DNA of 29,425 nt from positions 1 to 29,425 of the forward strand of contig JBDRMN010000059.1 in assembly GCA_043812055.1 (NCBI GenBank). The letters run 5' to 3'. The notes below the pieces were generated by a model, which did not search any database, was not told where the DNA came from, and saw only the letters and a list, made by a program, of their open reading frames with translations. A program made the translations under genes and the position numbers. Below, in pieces: positions 7,401 to 16,128 of this stretch. This DNA comes from JBDRMN01 sp043812055. Its GTDB lineage: Bacteria > Patescibacteriota > Gracilibacteria > JAHISY01. The first letter of the stretch is position 1; each line of letters opens with the position of its first letter.

Positions 7401-8489
7401 TTAACCGTTTCTCGTAAGATACGCACGTAGGAAGTCCTCCAGCTCGCCATCAAGCACTTTCTCCGGATCGTGGGTTTCCAGTCCAGTCCTCGCGTCTTTC
7501 ACGCGTTTGTCGTCGAGCACGTAACTGCGGATCGTATCACCGCCGAAATCCGCTTTCGGAGTTTCGCCCCGCAATTTACGTTCTCGCGCCTCGAGTTCTG
7601 TCGCCTGCTTCTCCGCCAATTTTCCCCGCAAGACTTCCAGCGCCCGGGCTTTGTTTTGCGCCTGGCTTCTCTCGTTTTGGCAAGTCACGACGAGTGCACT
7701 GGGTAGGTGAGTGATCCGCACGGCTGAATCGGTGCGATTCACATGCTGGCCACCGGCGCCACTCGCGCCGAAAGTCTCCACTTTGATCTCGTCCGCTTTG
7801 ATCTCGATTTCGCCACTTTCGGGAATTACCGGCAGGACCTCCACTTTGGCGAAACTGGTTTCCCGCGAGTGCGCGCTATTGAACGGGCTGCGGCGCACCA
7901 GGCGGTGTCCGCCTTTCTCGCCTTTCAGAAACCCGTAGGCGTATTCGCCCTTGATTTCAACTGTGGCGGACTTGATGCCGGCTTCTTCCGCTACCGATTT
8001 ATCGAGAATCTCCGCCTGCCAGCCTTTCTTCTCCGCGTAACGCAAATACATGCGAAGCAGCATCTCCGCCCAATCGTGGGCGTCTACGCCACCTGCGCCG
8101 ACGTGAATGGTGAGGATGGCATCACCCGCAGCGTAACGTCCGGAGAGAAAAAGCATTATTTCGGCCTCCTTTAACCTTTTCTCAAATTCGCTGGCTGCTT
8201 TCGCCAGCTCCTCAATTGCTTTTTCATCTTCCTCTCTCGTCATTTCAATTAGCTCGAACAGATCAGCGTGTTCGATATTCAATTCATCCCAGGTTTCTAT
8301 GGTTTTTTTGATCGCCGCTAGCTCCCGTGAAATTGCTTCAGCCTTCACATGATTATCCCAAAAATTCGGAGCACCCATACTACTTTCCAGTTCCCCAATC
8401 TTGTCCCGCAACTTAGCCTCTTCGACATGCTGTTGTCCCTGCAAAATCAGGTCGGTAGCTTCGTGGAGGATTTGTTTGATATTTTGCAT
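7401..8489 (-). CDS. prfB: Peptide chain release factor 2
   Basis: Class I release factor that reads UAA and UGA stop codons and triggers peptide release on the ribosome. The anticodon-like tripeptide is SPF (201-203, in RRSPFNSAH), which identifies RF2 rather than RF1, and the GGQ catalytic loop is at 246-248. A helical N-terminal domain and the GAGGVDAHDWAEML segment (131-144) are typical. Length 362 aa. The whole protein is in one frame, so the programmed +1 frameshift known from E. coli prfB is absent. An Arg usually found before ASGAGGQ is Gly241. Its presence supports use of UGA as a stop codon. Confidence 0.97.
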   Translation of the reverse strand: MQNIKQILHEATDLILQGQQHVEEAKLRDKIGELESSMGAPNFWDNHVKAEAISRELAAIKKTIETWDELNIEHADLFELIEMTREEDEKAIEELAKAASEFEKRLKEAEIMLFLSGRYAAGDAILTIHVGAGGVDAHDWAEMLLRMYLRYAEKKGWQAEILDKSVAEEAGIKSATVEIKGEYAYGFLKGEKGGHRLVRRSPFNSAHSRETSFAKVEVLPVIPESGEIEIKADEIKVETFGASGAGGQHVNRTDSAVRITHLPSALVVTCQNERSQAQNKARALEVLRGKLAEKQATELEARERKLRGETPKADFGGDTIRSYVLDDKRVKDARTGLETHDPEKVLDGELEDFLRAYLTRNG

Positions 8490-8495
8490 TGACTA

Positions 8496-8542
8496 GGTCT
8501 TTAGGTTGTTGGGTTCTTAGGTTTTGGGTCTTTGGGTCTTTA
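8496..8542. repeat. Octamer array, 6 units (GGTYNTTR)
   Basis: GGTCTTTA, GGTTGTTG, GGTTCTTA, a 7-nt GGTTTTG, GGTCTTTG, GGTCTTTA. It begins 7 bp upstream of the prfB start. The related octamer GGTCTTT recurs at 20075 and, as a short remnant, just before 14644. Confidence 0.8.
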
Positions 8543-8571
8543 GATAGTAGTGTTTCAGCCAGAGGCTTGAG

Positions 8572-8614
8572 CCAGAGGCTCATCCGCCTCTGGAGGAGAT
8601 CCGCCTATGGCGGA
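8572..8614. repeat. GC-rich double hairpin, dispersed family
   Basis: CCAGAGGC/GCCTCTGG (8572-8593) followed by TCCGCC, loop TAT, GGCGGA (8600-8614). The 15-mer GAGCCAGAGGCTCAT at 8569-8583 is present exactly, inverted, at 16694-16708. Confidence 0.75.
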
Positions 8615-8826
8615 AGTGGATAGTGCTTGCCCGCCGTAGCCCGGAGGACGAAGGCTGGGTTAGTGTTATTTTTTGTCTTGAACCATGATTTATGTGATTT
8701 TTTGATTACCATGATTGCAAAGAATCATAGTCAATCATTTAATCAGCTTGCCCTTCGAAGCTCGAAATGAACGAAGTGAATGAAGAGTGAAGGACGGGTG
8801 TAATCATAGTTCCAGACAATAAGTTC

Positions 8827-8847
8827 TTAATCCTTAATCCTTAATTC
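8827..8847. repeat. Heptamer array, 3 units (TTAATCC)
   Basis: TTAATCC twice, then TTAATTC. With its left flank it gives a 20-mer (8821-8840) identical to 27296-27315. Confidence 0.8.
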
Positions 8848-8941
8848 TGTTACGCTTGAAGGAGTTTAGCAAAACGGTTTGCAGAAATTGGGAAAAACCA
8901 TTGCACACCTGTCCCCACGAAAGCGGGGATTAAACATTGAT

Positions 8942-10288
8942 CTACCGTACCAACTTCTCCGCAATCCCAGTGTACTTTGCTGGGGTGAGTTCGAGCAGTC
9001 TTCGCTTCTCATTTTTCGGCAAATCCAGGCCATCAACGAATTCCTGGACTTTTTCCAAAGTTAATTTCTCCCCACGAGTAAGGCTCTTTAATTTTTCGTA
9101 GGCGCCGCTGTCACCATTCTTCCGCAACACAGTTTGGATGGCTTCGGCGAGGACTTCTGGATTGGCGTTCAGATCGTCTCGTAACTTTTGTTTATTCACT
9201 TCGAGTTTAGAAATTCCCTTTAATAAACTTTTCCAGCCAAGCAGGGAGTGGCCGAAGGCGACGCCGAGATTGCGTTGGACAGTTGAGTCAGTTAGATCGC
9301 GTTGTAAGCGGCTGATCGGCAATTTATTACTTAGGAAATCGAGGAGGCTGTTTCCGACACCGAAATTGCCTTCCGCATTCTCGAAATCAATCGGATTTAC
9401 CTTGTGCGGCATCGTGCTGGATCCAATTTCGCCCGCTTTCTTTTTTAGCTTGAAATAATTGCGGGAAACATAATCCCAGATGTCTCGCGCGAGATCAGTG
9501 AGAATGTTATTCGTATGGCGGATTTTGTCCGTGAGCTCCACAATCCAATCGTGCGGCTCGATTTGCGTGGTTTCGAGATTCGGTTGGAGTTTCAGACCGC
9601 GGATGAACTTTTGTGCGAAGGCTTTCCAGTTCACCTCCGGATAGGCGATTTGGTGGGCGGCGAAAGTTCCACTCGCTCCGGAGAGTTTGCCGAGGATAGG
9701 TTGATTTTTGATGCCCTCGACTTTCCGCCGTAAACGTTCTGCGAAAACAAAAAACTCTTTTCCGAGCGTAGTGGGAGTGGCCGGCTGACCATGAGTTCGA
9801 GCAAGTAACGGAATGCGTTTCCACGCCCGCGCACGTTTCAAGATCTCCGCGTAAACCGTTTTTAGTTCCGGCAGCAAAATATTCTGCACGGCGTCCTGAG
9901 TCATCAAAGCGTAAGCAAGATTATTCACGTCTTCCGAAGTTAACGCGAAGTGCAGGAAGGGGATGCGATTCTTCAAACTGGTTCGCGCGAGTTTTTCCTG
10001 CAAAAAATATTCGACTGCTTTCACATCATGATTCGTTTTTTTCTCAATAACTTGAATTCGCGCCGCGTCTTTCTTCGAAAAGTTGGCAATAATTTTGTCC
10101 ACCAACTTTTTTTCGCTTGCCGAAAACTTCTTAACTTCCTTAATTTTCGCCTCGTTGCCAAGTGCTTCGAGATACTTCAGTTCCACTATGCAGCGGTATT
10201 TATGCAAAGCAAACTCCGAAAAGTACTCTCGCAACGGGTTGAGCTTTTGCTCGTAGCGGCCGTCGAGGGGAGATAGGGCAGTAAGCAT
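8942..10288 (-). CDS. purB: Adenylosuccinate lyase
   Basis: Fumarase-superfamily enzyme catalysing two steps of purine synthesis (SAICAR to AICAR; adenylosuccinate to AMP, both releasing fumarate). The N-terminus LTALSPLDGRYEQKL is characteristic of the E. coli-type branch. The catalytic histidine loop is ARTHGQPATPT (His166), and the family signature GSSTMPHKVNPIDFENAEGN (289-308) contains the flexible-loop serine. Length 448 aa. No other pur gene is adjacent. A TAAAAT box (10310-10315, minus) lies 21 nt upstream of the ATG; no Shine-Dalgarno sequence is present. Confidence 0.96.
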   Translation of the reverse strand: MLTALSPLDGRYEQKLNPLREYFSEFALHKYRCIVELKYLEALGNEAKIKEVKKFSASEKKLVDKIIANFSKKDAARIQVIEKKTNHDVKAVEYFLQEKLARTSLKNRIPFLHFALTSEDVNNLAYALMTQDAVQNILLPELKTVYAEILKRARAWKRIPLLARTHGQPATPTTLGKEFFVFAERLRRKVEGIKNQPILGKLSGASGTFAAHQIAYPEVNWKAFAQKFIRGLKLQPNLETTQIEPHDWIVELTDKIRHTNNILTDLARDIWDYVSRNYFKLKKKAGEIGSSTMPHKVNPIDFENAEGNFGVGNSLLDFLSNKLPISRLQRDLTDSTVQRNLGVAFGHSLLGWKSLLKGISKLEVNKQKLRDDLNANPEVLAEAIQTVLRKNGDSGAYEKLKSLTRGEKLTLEKVQEFVDGLDLPKNEKRRLLELTPAKYTGIAEKLVR

Positions 10289-10309
10289 TTGAACTTGGGA
10301 ACGGACGGT

Positions 10310-10315
10310 ATTTTA
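10310..10315 (-). promoter_or_regulatory. Predicted -10 box for purB
   Basis: TAAAAT on the minus strand, 21 nt before the ATG, predicting a leader of about 15 nt. No good -35. Confidence 0.4.
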
Positions 10316-10326
10316 CCTCAAAAGTT

Positions 10327-10354
10327 TGCGAAATGAGAGTTTTTGGTTAAAATC
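10327..10354 (+). promoter_or_regulatory. Predicted promoter for the hypothetical gene at 10375
   Basis: TTGCGA (10327-10332), 16-bp spacer, TAAAAT (10349-10354), 20 nt before the ATG. Confidence 0.4.
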
Positions 10355-10374
10355 ACAAACCTTAATTTTTTAAA

Positions 10375-10767
10375 ATGGCCGGATTTGAATTTCCAGAACC
10401 TTATCAGCCAAAATCTTTGCGAGACGAATTAAGACAAAGGCTTATTTTTTACGACAAAGATGGTGATGTCAAAGGAGGCGGCGAATTTCCGCAAAGGAAA
10501 ATCAACCGTGTGCCAGGATTTTTATGGGATGACAGTAAGGACTTTGATGATCCAGAGTGTACAGAGCCACTTCCAGATTTTGGTCTTATTAAAATAGAAG
10601 GTGTGGAGTTTACGGTTCCTTTTGAAGATTTAAGTCAACTTCAAGATGCCTGGAAAGGGTTCAAAGAAAAAGGGATTTATAAAGAACTGTCTCTAGAACA
10701 AAGAATAGAAAGATTCCAAGCCCTACTCGACAGACATCATCTTGTTTATCCTTCGCTCTATTCTTAA
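10375..10767 (+). CDS. Hypothetical acidic protein
   Basis: 130 aa, no family recognised. Soluble, rich in Asp/Glu/Phe/Pro, with no membrane segment, signal peptide or cysteine cluster. It starts FEFPEPYQPKSLRDELRQ and has a predicted helical C-terminus (LEQRIERFQALLDRHH). Base composition is more AT-rich than neighbouring pheT. It has a plausible promoter and a clean ATG start and stops 20 bp before the GTG of pheT. pheS would be expected in this position in many genomes; this protein has no resemblance to it. Confidence 0.7.
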   Translation: MAGFEFPEPYQPKSLRDELRQRLIFYDKDGDVKGGGEFPQRKINRVPGFLWDDSKDFDDPECTEPLPDFGLIKIEGVEFTVPFEDLSQLQDAWKGFKEKGIYKELSLEQRIERFQALLDRHHLVYPSLYS

Positions 10768-10775
10768 GTTTTCGC

Positions 10776-10781
10776 TAAAAT
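10776..10781 (+). promoter_or_regulatory. Predicted -10 box for pheT
   Basis: TAAAAT 6 nt before the GTG start, predicting a leaderless transcript. It begins 8 bp after the stop codon of the preceding gene. Confidence 0.5.
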
Positions 10782-10787
10782 CTCCGG

Positions 10788-13130
10788 GTGCAACTTTCGC
10801 TCGACTGGCTTTCGGATTTTGTAGATATTTCTGGGATTTCTCCGGAAGATTTGGCGGAGTTACTGACCGAAAGAGTGGCGGAAGTGGAACATATCCACAG
10901 CAGCGGAGCGGGAATCGAGAACGTGGTTATCGGTGAAATTAAAAAAATCGAACCGATCAAAGATGCGGACAAGATTCAGCTGACTCATGTCGACATTGGT
11001 TCCGAAGAGCTGCAAATTGTTTGTGGCGCCAAAAATATTCACGAGGGAGCGAAGGTGCCGGTGGCGCTAGTAGGTTGTGTTCTCCCTGGCGGGTTCAAAA
11101 TAGAAAAAAGAAAAGTGCGCGGAGTTGAGTCGAACGGAATGATTTGCTCGGAAATGGAGCTGGGTCTGGCGGAGAAGAGTGAAGGAATTATGCTGTTAGA
11201 CAAGGACGCGCAGGTTGGCGAGCCGTTTGGTACTGGCGGTTCTTCCGACGTCGTTTTCGAAATCGATAACCACGCGATTACCCATCGGCCGGATTTATTC
11301 GGCCAGCTTGGTTTTGCGCGTGAGATTGCCGTTTTACTCGGGAAGAAGTTTGAGTCTCGCGAGTTGGCTATTCCGGCAGTTTCGAAGAAGGTGGATGTCG
11401 AGGTTGCCGAACCCAAACTCTGTCCCCGTTACTGCGCGCTGCGCATTTCCGGAATAAAAGTACAACCTTCGCCGCAAAAGATTCAGGATCGCTTAGAGGT
11501 ATGTGGAGTGCGGGCGATCAATAACATTGTCGACACGACGAACTACGTGATGCTGGAGCTGGGGGAGCCGATGCATGCGTTCGATGCGTGGAACTTGAAG
11601 GGCGGCTGGATTATCGTTCGCCGGGCCAAGCAGGGGGAGAAGATGAAGACGCTGGACGGGGAAGAGCGGAAACTGAGCGAGGAAATGTTGGTTATCGCCG
11701 ACGCGGACAAGCCAGTGGCACTGGCGGGCGTGATGGGCGGAGAAAATTCGGAAGTGGATGAAAAAACCACGGAGATTATTCTCGAGGCGGCTACTTTCGA
11801 CGCGGTAAGCGTGCGGAGAACTTCGATCAAGTTGGGACTGCGGAGTGAATCGTCGTTGCGTTTCGAGAAACGTTTAGATCCGGAGCTGCCCCCGAAAGCA
11901 ATTGCCCGCGCAGTCGAGATTCTGCGGGAAACTTGTCCGGAGTTGAAAATCGAGGCGGCGGCTGATGTGAAAAATTTCGAAACAAAAAAACGCGTGATTA
12001 AACTTTCCTTAGCTAAATTAAGCAAAAAATTGGGAGTCGCGGTGAAGGAGGAAAAAGCCAAGGAAATTCTCACGGCGCTGGAATTCAAGGTTGTCGGCGC
12101 CAGTGGGGAACTGGAAGTTACGGTTCCGAGTTTCCGGGCGGGCAGAGATATCGAGCAGGAAGATGATTTGATCGAAGAAGTTATCCGGCACCTGGGCTAT
12201 GCGGATTTGCCTAGCGATTTTCCGCGTATTCAAATGGAGTCGCCGGAGCGGGATCGGGCGCGGGAACTGGCCGATGAGTCGCGCGATGCGATGGTAGGTT
12301 ACGGTTTTCATGAAACCTGTACGCTAGCCCTCGTTTCCGAAAAGTTATTGAAAGACGCCAATCAAAAGCTGGAGCGGGCGGTGCGGCTAAAAAATCCACC
12401 CAGTGAAGATCACCGTTATCTGCGCAATAGTTTGCTGGCCAGCCTGCTAGATGTTGCTTCCCGCAACATTCACAACCAAAAAGACTTCCGGCTTTTTGAG
12501 ATTGCGACTGTTTTTTTGAAGACGGAGGAGGAGAGTGGGGAGCTCACGTACTTCGCCGCTCTCGTCGTGAACGAGGAGCAGCCCTATCCGCAGGTTCGCG
12601 GCGTCCTGGAAAGTTTATTGCGTGATTTGAAATTTAAGGCGGAGCTGGCCGAGGCAGTCCCGGTGGCCGCGACTGCGCATCCGGGCCGGACGGCGGATCT
12701 GAAGATTGCCGGGAAGAAAATCGGGATGTTGGCCGAGCTACATCCCGCCGTAGCGCAGAAATTTGAACTGCCCCGGGCGGCGTTTTTCTGCCTGGATTTC
12801 GCGATGTTGGCAGCAGCTCCCCGCCAAGTCGTGGTTCCAGAGGACTTACCCCGTTTCCCCGGTGTTCCGCGCGATTTAGCGGTTCTCGTTAGTGAAAAAA
12901 CACTTGCTCAGGATGTGGAGAATGCGATCAGCTCCACAGATGAGAAGATTTGCGATTTGAAACTCTTCGATGTCTACACCGGGAAAGGAATTCCGGAAGG
13001 GCAGAAATCACTCGCTTTCTCTTTCTCCATCCGCGATCCGGAAAAAACCCTCGAGGATGCCGAGTCCGAAGAGATCATGCAGAAAGTAGTTGCAAATTTA
13101 GAGGAGATTGGGGGAAAATTGAGGAGTTAG
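10788..13130 (+). CDS. pheT: Phenylalanine-tRNA ligase beta subunit
   Basis: Beta subunit of the alpha2-beta2 synthetase that charges tRNA-Phe. At 780 aa it is full length. Visible domains: N-terminal LSLDWLSDFVDI segment, EMAP/OB-type tRNA-binding domain (about 40-150, VVIGEIKKIEPIKDADKIQLTHVDIG), B3/B4 editing domain with the NNIVDTTNYVMLELGEPMHAFDA stretch (about 246-268), B5 domain (about 400-475), catalytic-like core and a C-terminal FDX-ACB anticodon-binding domain (about 687-780, PRFPGVPRDLAVLV). The start is GTG, supported by a -10 box 6 nt upstream. The partner pheS is not adjacent, so the two subunits are encoded at separate loci or pheS lies outside the window. Confidence 0.97.
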   Translation: MQLSLDWLSDFVDISGISPEDLAELLTERVAEVEHIHSSGAGIENVVIGEIKKIEPIKDADKIQLTHVDIGSEELQIVCGAKNIHEGAKVPVALVGCVLPGGFKIEKRKVRGVESNGMICSEMELGLAEKSEGIMLLDKDAQVGEPFGTGGSSDVVFEIDNHAITHRPDLFGQLGFAREIAVLLGKKFESRELAIPAVSKKVDVEVAEPKLCPRYCALRISGIKVQPSPQKIQDRLEVCGVRAINNIVDTTNYVMLELGEPMHAFDAWNLKGGWIIVRRAKQGEKMKTLDGEERKLSEEMLVIADADKPVALAGVMGGENSEVDEKTTEIILEAATFDAVSVRRTSIKLGLRSESSLRFEKRLDPELPPKAIARAVEILRETCPELKIEAAADVKNFETKKRVIKLSLAKLSKKLGVAVKEEKAKEILTALEFKVVGASGELEVTVPSFRAGRDIEQEDDLIEEVIRHLGYADLPSDFPRIQMESPERDRARELADESRDAMVGYGFHETCTLALVSEKLLKDANQKLERAVRLKNPPSEDHRYLRNSLLASLLDVASRNIHNQKDFRLFEIATVFLKTEEESGELTYFAALVVNEEQPYPQVRGVLESLLRDLKFKAELAEAVPVAATAHPGRTADLKIAGKKIGMLAELHPAVAQKFELPRAAFFCLDFAMLAAAPRQVVVPEDLPRFPGVPRDLAVLVSEKTLAQDVENAISSTDEKICDLKLFDVYTGKGIPEGQKSLAFSFSIRDPEKTLEDAESEEIMQKVVANLEEIGGKLRS

Positions 13131-13145
13131 GTCAAGGAACTGGAG

Positions 13146-13174
13146 TTGAAAAAAAGGCTTAGAAATGCTAAAAT
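13146..13174 (+). promoter_or_regulatory. Predicted clpP promoter
   Basis: TTGAAA (13146-13151), exactly 17 bp spacer, then TAAAAT (13169-13174) with an extended -10 TGC. It is the best sigma-70-type promoter in the window. The ATG follows 22 nt later. Confidence 0.7.
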
Positions 13175-13196
13175 TACCTAATAACAAAAAGTAGAA

Positions 13197-13829
13197 ATGC
13201 CCTCACAGAACAGAAAATCTGCACAACCGTCCGGGAATTACCTGATTCCCACAGTTATCGAAAAATCACCCCAGGGAGAGCGAGCGTATGATATTTACTC
13301 GCGCTTGCTGAAGGATCGGATCATCTTCCTCGGCAGTGCGATTGACGACGGCGTGGCCAATAACGTGATTGCCCAGCTGCTTTTCCTCGAGAACGAAAAC
13401 CCGAAGAAAGACATCACACTCTACATCCATTCTCCGGGAGGTCACGTGACTGCGGGGTTGGCGATTTACGACACGATACAGTACATCCAGCCGGATGTTT
13501 CGACAGTTTGCGTCGGGGTCGCGGCTTCGATGGGAGCTATCCTGCTTGCTGGTGGAGCGAAAGGGAAACGCTTTGCTTTGCCAAATAGCGAGATAATGAT
13601 TCACCAACCACTCGGCGGTATGGAGGGCCAGGCGAGTGATTTGGAAATCCATGCCAAGCACATCCTGCAGACCAAAAAAAGATTGAATGAAATCCTGGCC
13701 GAGCACTCCGGTGCGCCACTTGCGCAGATCGAGAAAGACACCGATCGAGATCGTTTCCTCTCTCCGAAGGAGGCGAAGGAATACGGGAAGCTGGGCTTGA
13801 TTGATGTGATTGTGGAGAAGAGGAAGTGA
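13197..13829 (+). CDS. clpP: ATP-dependent Clp protease proteolytic subunit
   Basis: Serine peptidase forming the tetradecameric barrel that degrades substrates fed by Clp ATPases. The catalytic triad is Ser111 (GVAASMGA), His136 (MIHQP) and Asp185 (DTDRDRF), the same numbers as in the E. coli precursor. The oxyanion-loop GG is in HSPGGHVTAG (78-87). Length 210 aa is standard. No clpX or tig gene is adjacent, unlike the usual arrangement. A strong promoter precedes it and a palindrome follows, so it is probably transcribed alone or with the small ORF downstream. Confidence 0.98.
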   Translation: MPSQNRKSAQPSGNYLIPTVIEKSPQGERAYDIYSRLLKDRIIFLGSAIDDGVANNVIAQLLFLENENPKKDITLYIHSPGGHVTAGLAIYDTIQYIQPDVSTVCVGVAASMGAILLAGGAKGKRFALPNSEIMIHQPLGGMEGQASDLEIHAKHILQTKKRLNEILAEHSGAPLAQIEKDTDRDRFLSPKEAKEYGKLGLIDVIVEKRK

Positions 13830-13868
13830 ATAATTTTAGATTTAAGATTTTTTTCAAAAACTAAAAGA

Positions 13869-13886
13869 CCCCTGCTTTCGCAGGGG
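13869..13886. terminator. 7-bp GC-rich hairpin after clpP
   Basis: CCCCTGC, loop TTTC, GCAGGGG. On the plus strand it is followed by A-rich rather than T-rich sequence. On the minus strand it is followed by a T-rich run, but no minus-strand gene ends here. The same sequence type recurs at 22605 and 22636, so it may be a dispersed palindrome with incidental terminator activity. Confidence 0.45.
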
Positions 13887-13916
13887 CAAGAAACAAAAAC
13901 AAAACTGACTCCCACT

Positions 13917-14156
13917 GTGCTGTCTTCTCGCAATGTCCTGATTGCTCGGATGCCGCGCACGCTCGAGTTGGAGGTTTTTGAGTTGAAGGATGAATTTCCG
14001 GATTGTACGGAATCACAACAGTACAAGAATTTTCGTAAAGAATACTCCACCTGGAATGGAGATGAACTGATTTCGAGATTGCGGATTCTCTGCATCAATT
14101 CGCGGAAAAATCTGACAGAAGTAGTGGCGGTTTACGACGAATTTACTTCTCATTAA
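13917..14156 (+). CDS. Small hypothetical protein
   Basis: 79 aa from a GTG, or 68 aa from the internal ATG at 13950 (MPRTLELEVFELKDEF). Mixed charged, no membrane segment, no motif recognised; predicted mostly helical. It ends 9 bp before the next gene and shares its direction, suggesting co-transcription. Its reading frame is clean between two real genes, but its length makes chance possible. Confidence 0.5.
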   Translation: MLSSRNVLIARMPRTLELEVFELKDEFPDCTESQQYKNFRKEYSTWNGDELISRLRILCINSRKNLTEVVAVYDEFTSH

Positions 14157-14165
14157 GGGCTATCC

Positions 14166-14624
14166 ATGAAGAAATACATTCTATTTGGCTGCGTTTTGGG
14201 TCTGGCGGCAGCGAATCTCTTTAGCTTGGAATTCAGCTTTTTACCAGCGGACAAGTGGCAACACCTGGAAATTTCCGCGGTACTTTTTTTACTGATTTTA
14301 GGCGCGCGAATAAGTTTTCGGGCTCATGTTTCCGAAGCAGTTGCCCTGATCTTGAGTCTCCGGGATGTTTTGATCGTTGGGCTTCTGAAAGAATTTTTCG
14401 ACGCCTTCGGATTCGGGGCGCCGCAGGTTTCTGATCTGGCGGCTGACGCAGTTGGCATACTGATTCCGTTTGTCGGACTGCTATTCGTGGAGGTTTTTGG
14501 AATCGGTTACGAAACCCTCGTTCACTCCGGTTCGCGTAAAATTCTCAAGCATGAAAAGAAATATTTCCGACAGCAGTGGCATTTTCTTTCTCACGCTGGA
14601 ATCAAGCTCTTTTATCAGATTTAA
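14166..14624 (+). CDS. VanZ-like/DUF2279-type small membrane protein
   Basis: 152 aa with an N-terminal membrane segment (about 4-20), a second at about 35-50, a third near 57-73 and a fourth near 93-112. The pattern DKWQH (29-33), KEFFDAFG (75-82) and SDLAADAVG (89-97) matches the D-K-x-x-H / K-E-x-x-D / D-x-x-A-N/D-x-x-G arrangement of VanZ-like and YfiM-like membrane proteins, whose biochemical role is mostly unknown. The ATG start gives the usual positively charged MKKY leader. It follows a small ORF by 9 bp and precedes the MBL nuclease by 19 bp. Confidence 0.7.
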   Translation: MKKYILFGCVLGLAAANLFSLEFSFLPADKWQHLEISAVLFLLILGARISFRAHVSEAVALILSLRDVLIVGLLKEFFDAFGFGAPQVSDLAADAVGILIPFVGLLFVEVFGIGYETLVHSGSRKILKHEKKYFRQQWHFLSHAGIKLFYQI

Positions 14625-14643
14625 TTTAGGTCTTTAGGTTCAA

Positions 14644-16026
14644 ATGAAAATAACATCCTTCGGTGGCGCAGAAACGGTGACGGGCAGTAAACATCTGTTG
14701 GAATTCGAAAACGGTAAAAAACTGTTGTTAGATTGCGGGTTATTCCAAGGTCGGCGCAAGGAGAGTATGGTACGCAACCAAAATTTCCCACCAGAAGTGC
14801 TACAGGCCGATGCAGTGATTCTTTCCCATGCGCACATCGACCATTCGGGAGCGCTGCCGAGTCTAATCAAAGCCGGCTACGAGGGACCGATTTACGCGAC
14901 ACCGCCGACCCGCGATCTCTGCGAGATCATGTTGCTGGATTCGGCTTATATCCACGAGCAGGATGCGCGTTATCTGGCAAAAAAAGTCTGGCCAAAACCC
15001 CAACCCCTTTACACACAGGAAGATGCGGTGCTGACGATGGGGCATTTTCAGTTAAAAAATTACGGGGAAGAATTCGAACCGATCCCTGGAGCCAAAGTAC
15101 GCTTCATCGAAGCGGGCCATATCCTCGGCTCAGCCCAGGTCGAAATTACATTCCAGGAAAATGGAACAGAACGAAAGCTTGGCTTTACCGGAGATCTGGG
15201 TAGGCGCAATCTACCGATCTTGCGGGATCCGGATCAATTGAAAAACCTGGATATCCTGATTACGGAGTCGACCTACGCGAATCGATTTCACGATGACATC
15301 AAGCAATTGGAAGATAGATTTCTCGAGATAGTTGAAAAGACGGCCAAACGGGGCGGGAAAATCATCATTCCGGCTTTTTCGGTGGAACGAACTCAAGAAA
15401 TTGTTTACGTCTTGCATGACCTGCACGCTTCCGGACGCTTGAAGTTCGACATGCCGATTTTCGTGGATTCTCCGCTGGCGGTGAACGCAACTGATATTTT
15501 CAAGAAACACCGCGCTTACTACGATGCCGAGACCTACGAAGACTTTATTGAGAAAGGCAAGGGTCCGTTTACCATGCAGGGACTTGAGTACGTTCGCGAC
15601 GTAGAAAGATCGAAGGAGCTCAATACTCTGAACTATCCGGCCATCATCATCTCGGCCTCGGGAATGTGCGAAGCCGGAAGAATCCGCCATCATCTCAAAA
15701 ATAATATTGGCGATCCCAAAAATACGGTTTTAATTGTTGGTTTCCAGGCCGAGAATACTTTGGGTAGGAAATTGGTGGATAAACTTCCCGAGGTAAAAAT
15801 ATTTGGTAAATCAATTCGGAGAAAGTGTGAGGTGGAAATTTTGAATGCTTTCTCGGCGCATGCGGACAAGGACGAGCTTTTTGAAAATATCAAAAAATCT
15901 GGAGCCCAGCACATCATCTGTGCACACGGTGAACCGAGCTCAGTTGAATTCTTGGCCGAACGAGTTAGTAAGGAGTTGAGTCTCGAGGCAGTGGTGGCGA
16001 AAGAAGGGAAGGCGGTTAGGGCATAG
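14644..16026 (+). CDS. Beta-CASP metallo-beta-lactamase RNA-processing nuclease
   Basis: Cytoplasmic zinc-dependent nuclease of the bacterial/archaeal CPSF-like family. The metallo-beta-lactamase core has HAHIDH (62-67), His159 (EAGHILGSA) and Asp184 (FTGDLG). The beta-CASP region has ITESTYA (207-212), the SASGMCEAGR segment (337-346), SAHAD with His406, and His428 in CAHGE. A C-terminal RMMBL-type motif ends the protein. There is no KH domain and no RNase J-type extension. Length 460 aa is standard. Expected to act on RNA, but specific substrates are unknown. A remnant of the GGTCTTT octamer lies directly before the ATG. Confidence 0.93.
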   Translation: MKITSFGGAETVTGSKHLLEFENGKKLLLDCGLFQGRRKESMVRNQNFPPEVLQADAVILSHAHIDHSGALPSLIKAGYEGPIYATPPTRDLCEIMLLDSAYIHEQDARYLAKKVWPKPQPLYTQEDAVLTMGHFQLKNYGEEFEPIPGAKVRFIEAGHILGSAQVEITFQENGTERKLGFTGDLGRRNLPILRDPDQLKNLDILITESTYANRFHDDIKQLEDRFLEIVEKTAKRGGKIIIPAFSVERTQEIVYVLHDLHASGRLKFDMPIFVDSPLAVNATDIFKKHRAYYDAETYEDFIEKGKGPFTMQGLEYVRDVERSKELNTLNYPAIIISASGMCEAGRIRHHLKNNIGDPKNTVLIVGFQAENTLGRKLVDKLPEVKIFGKSIRRKCEVEILNAFSAHADKDELFENIKKSGAQHIICAHGEPSSVEFLAERVSKELSLEAVVAKEGKAVRA

Positions 16027-16056
16027 GTTCTAGGGACCAGGGTTGAATGCAGCAAA

Positions 16057-16092
16057 GCCGGAGCGCACTTGTAGTGGGCTCTGCAATGTTTG
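16057..16092. repeat. 36-nt dispersed repeat, copy A
   Basis: Inverted copy of 29338-29373, with 34 of 36 positions identical. Core GAGCGCACTTGTAGTGGGCT. Confidence 0.9.
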
Positions 16093-16128
16093 AAGTTTGC
16101 AGGTGGTTGAAATATGGATCCTGCCTGG

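Larger units (their letters stand above)
8490..8941. other. Gene-free 452-bp spacer filled with repeats
   Basis: Contains an octamer array (8496-8542), GC-rich hairpins (8572-8593 and 8600-8614), a GCCCGCCGTAGCC/GGAGGACGAAGG repeat near 8629-8654, a heptamer array (8827-8847) and a tail with a CCCC-ACGAAAGC-GGGG-type palindrome near 8914-8930. I see no plausible coding region or RNA gene. The prfB promoter must lie at its left end but no clear -10 box is seen. Confidence 0.7.

Noticed and set aside
7401..8489. Programmed +1 frameshift in prfB
   Set aside because: The N-terminal domain, SPF and GGQ motifs are all in one continuous frame with no internal TGA.
13601..14098. Minus-strand frame of 165 codons overlapping clpP
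   Set aside because: Most of it is antisense to clpP, and its composition (Ser/Arg/Cys-rich) is typical of a shadow frame.
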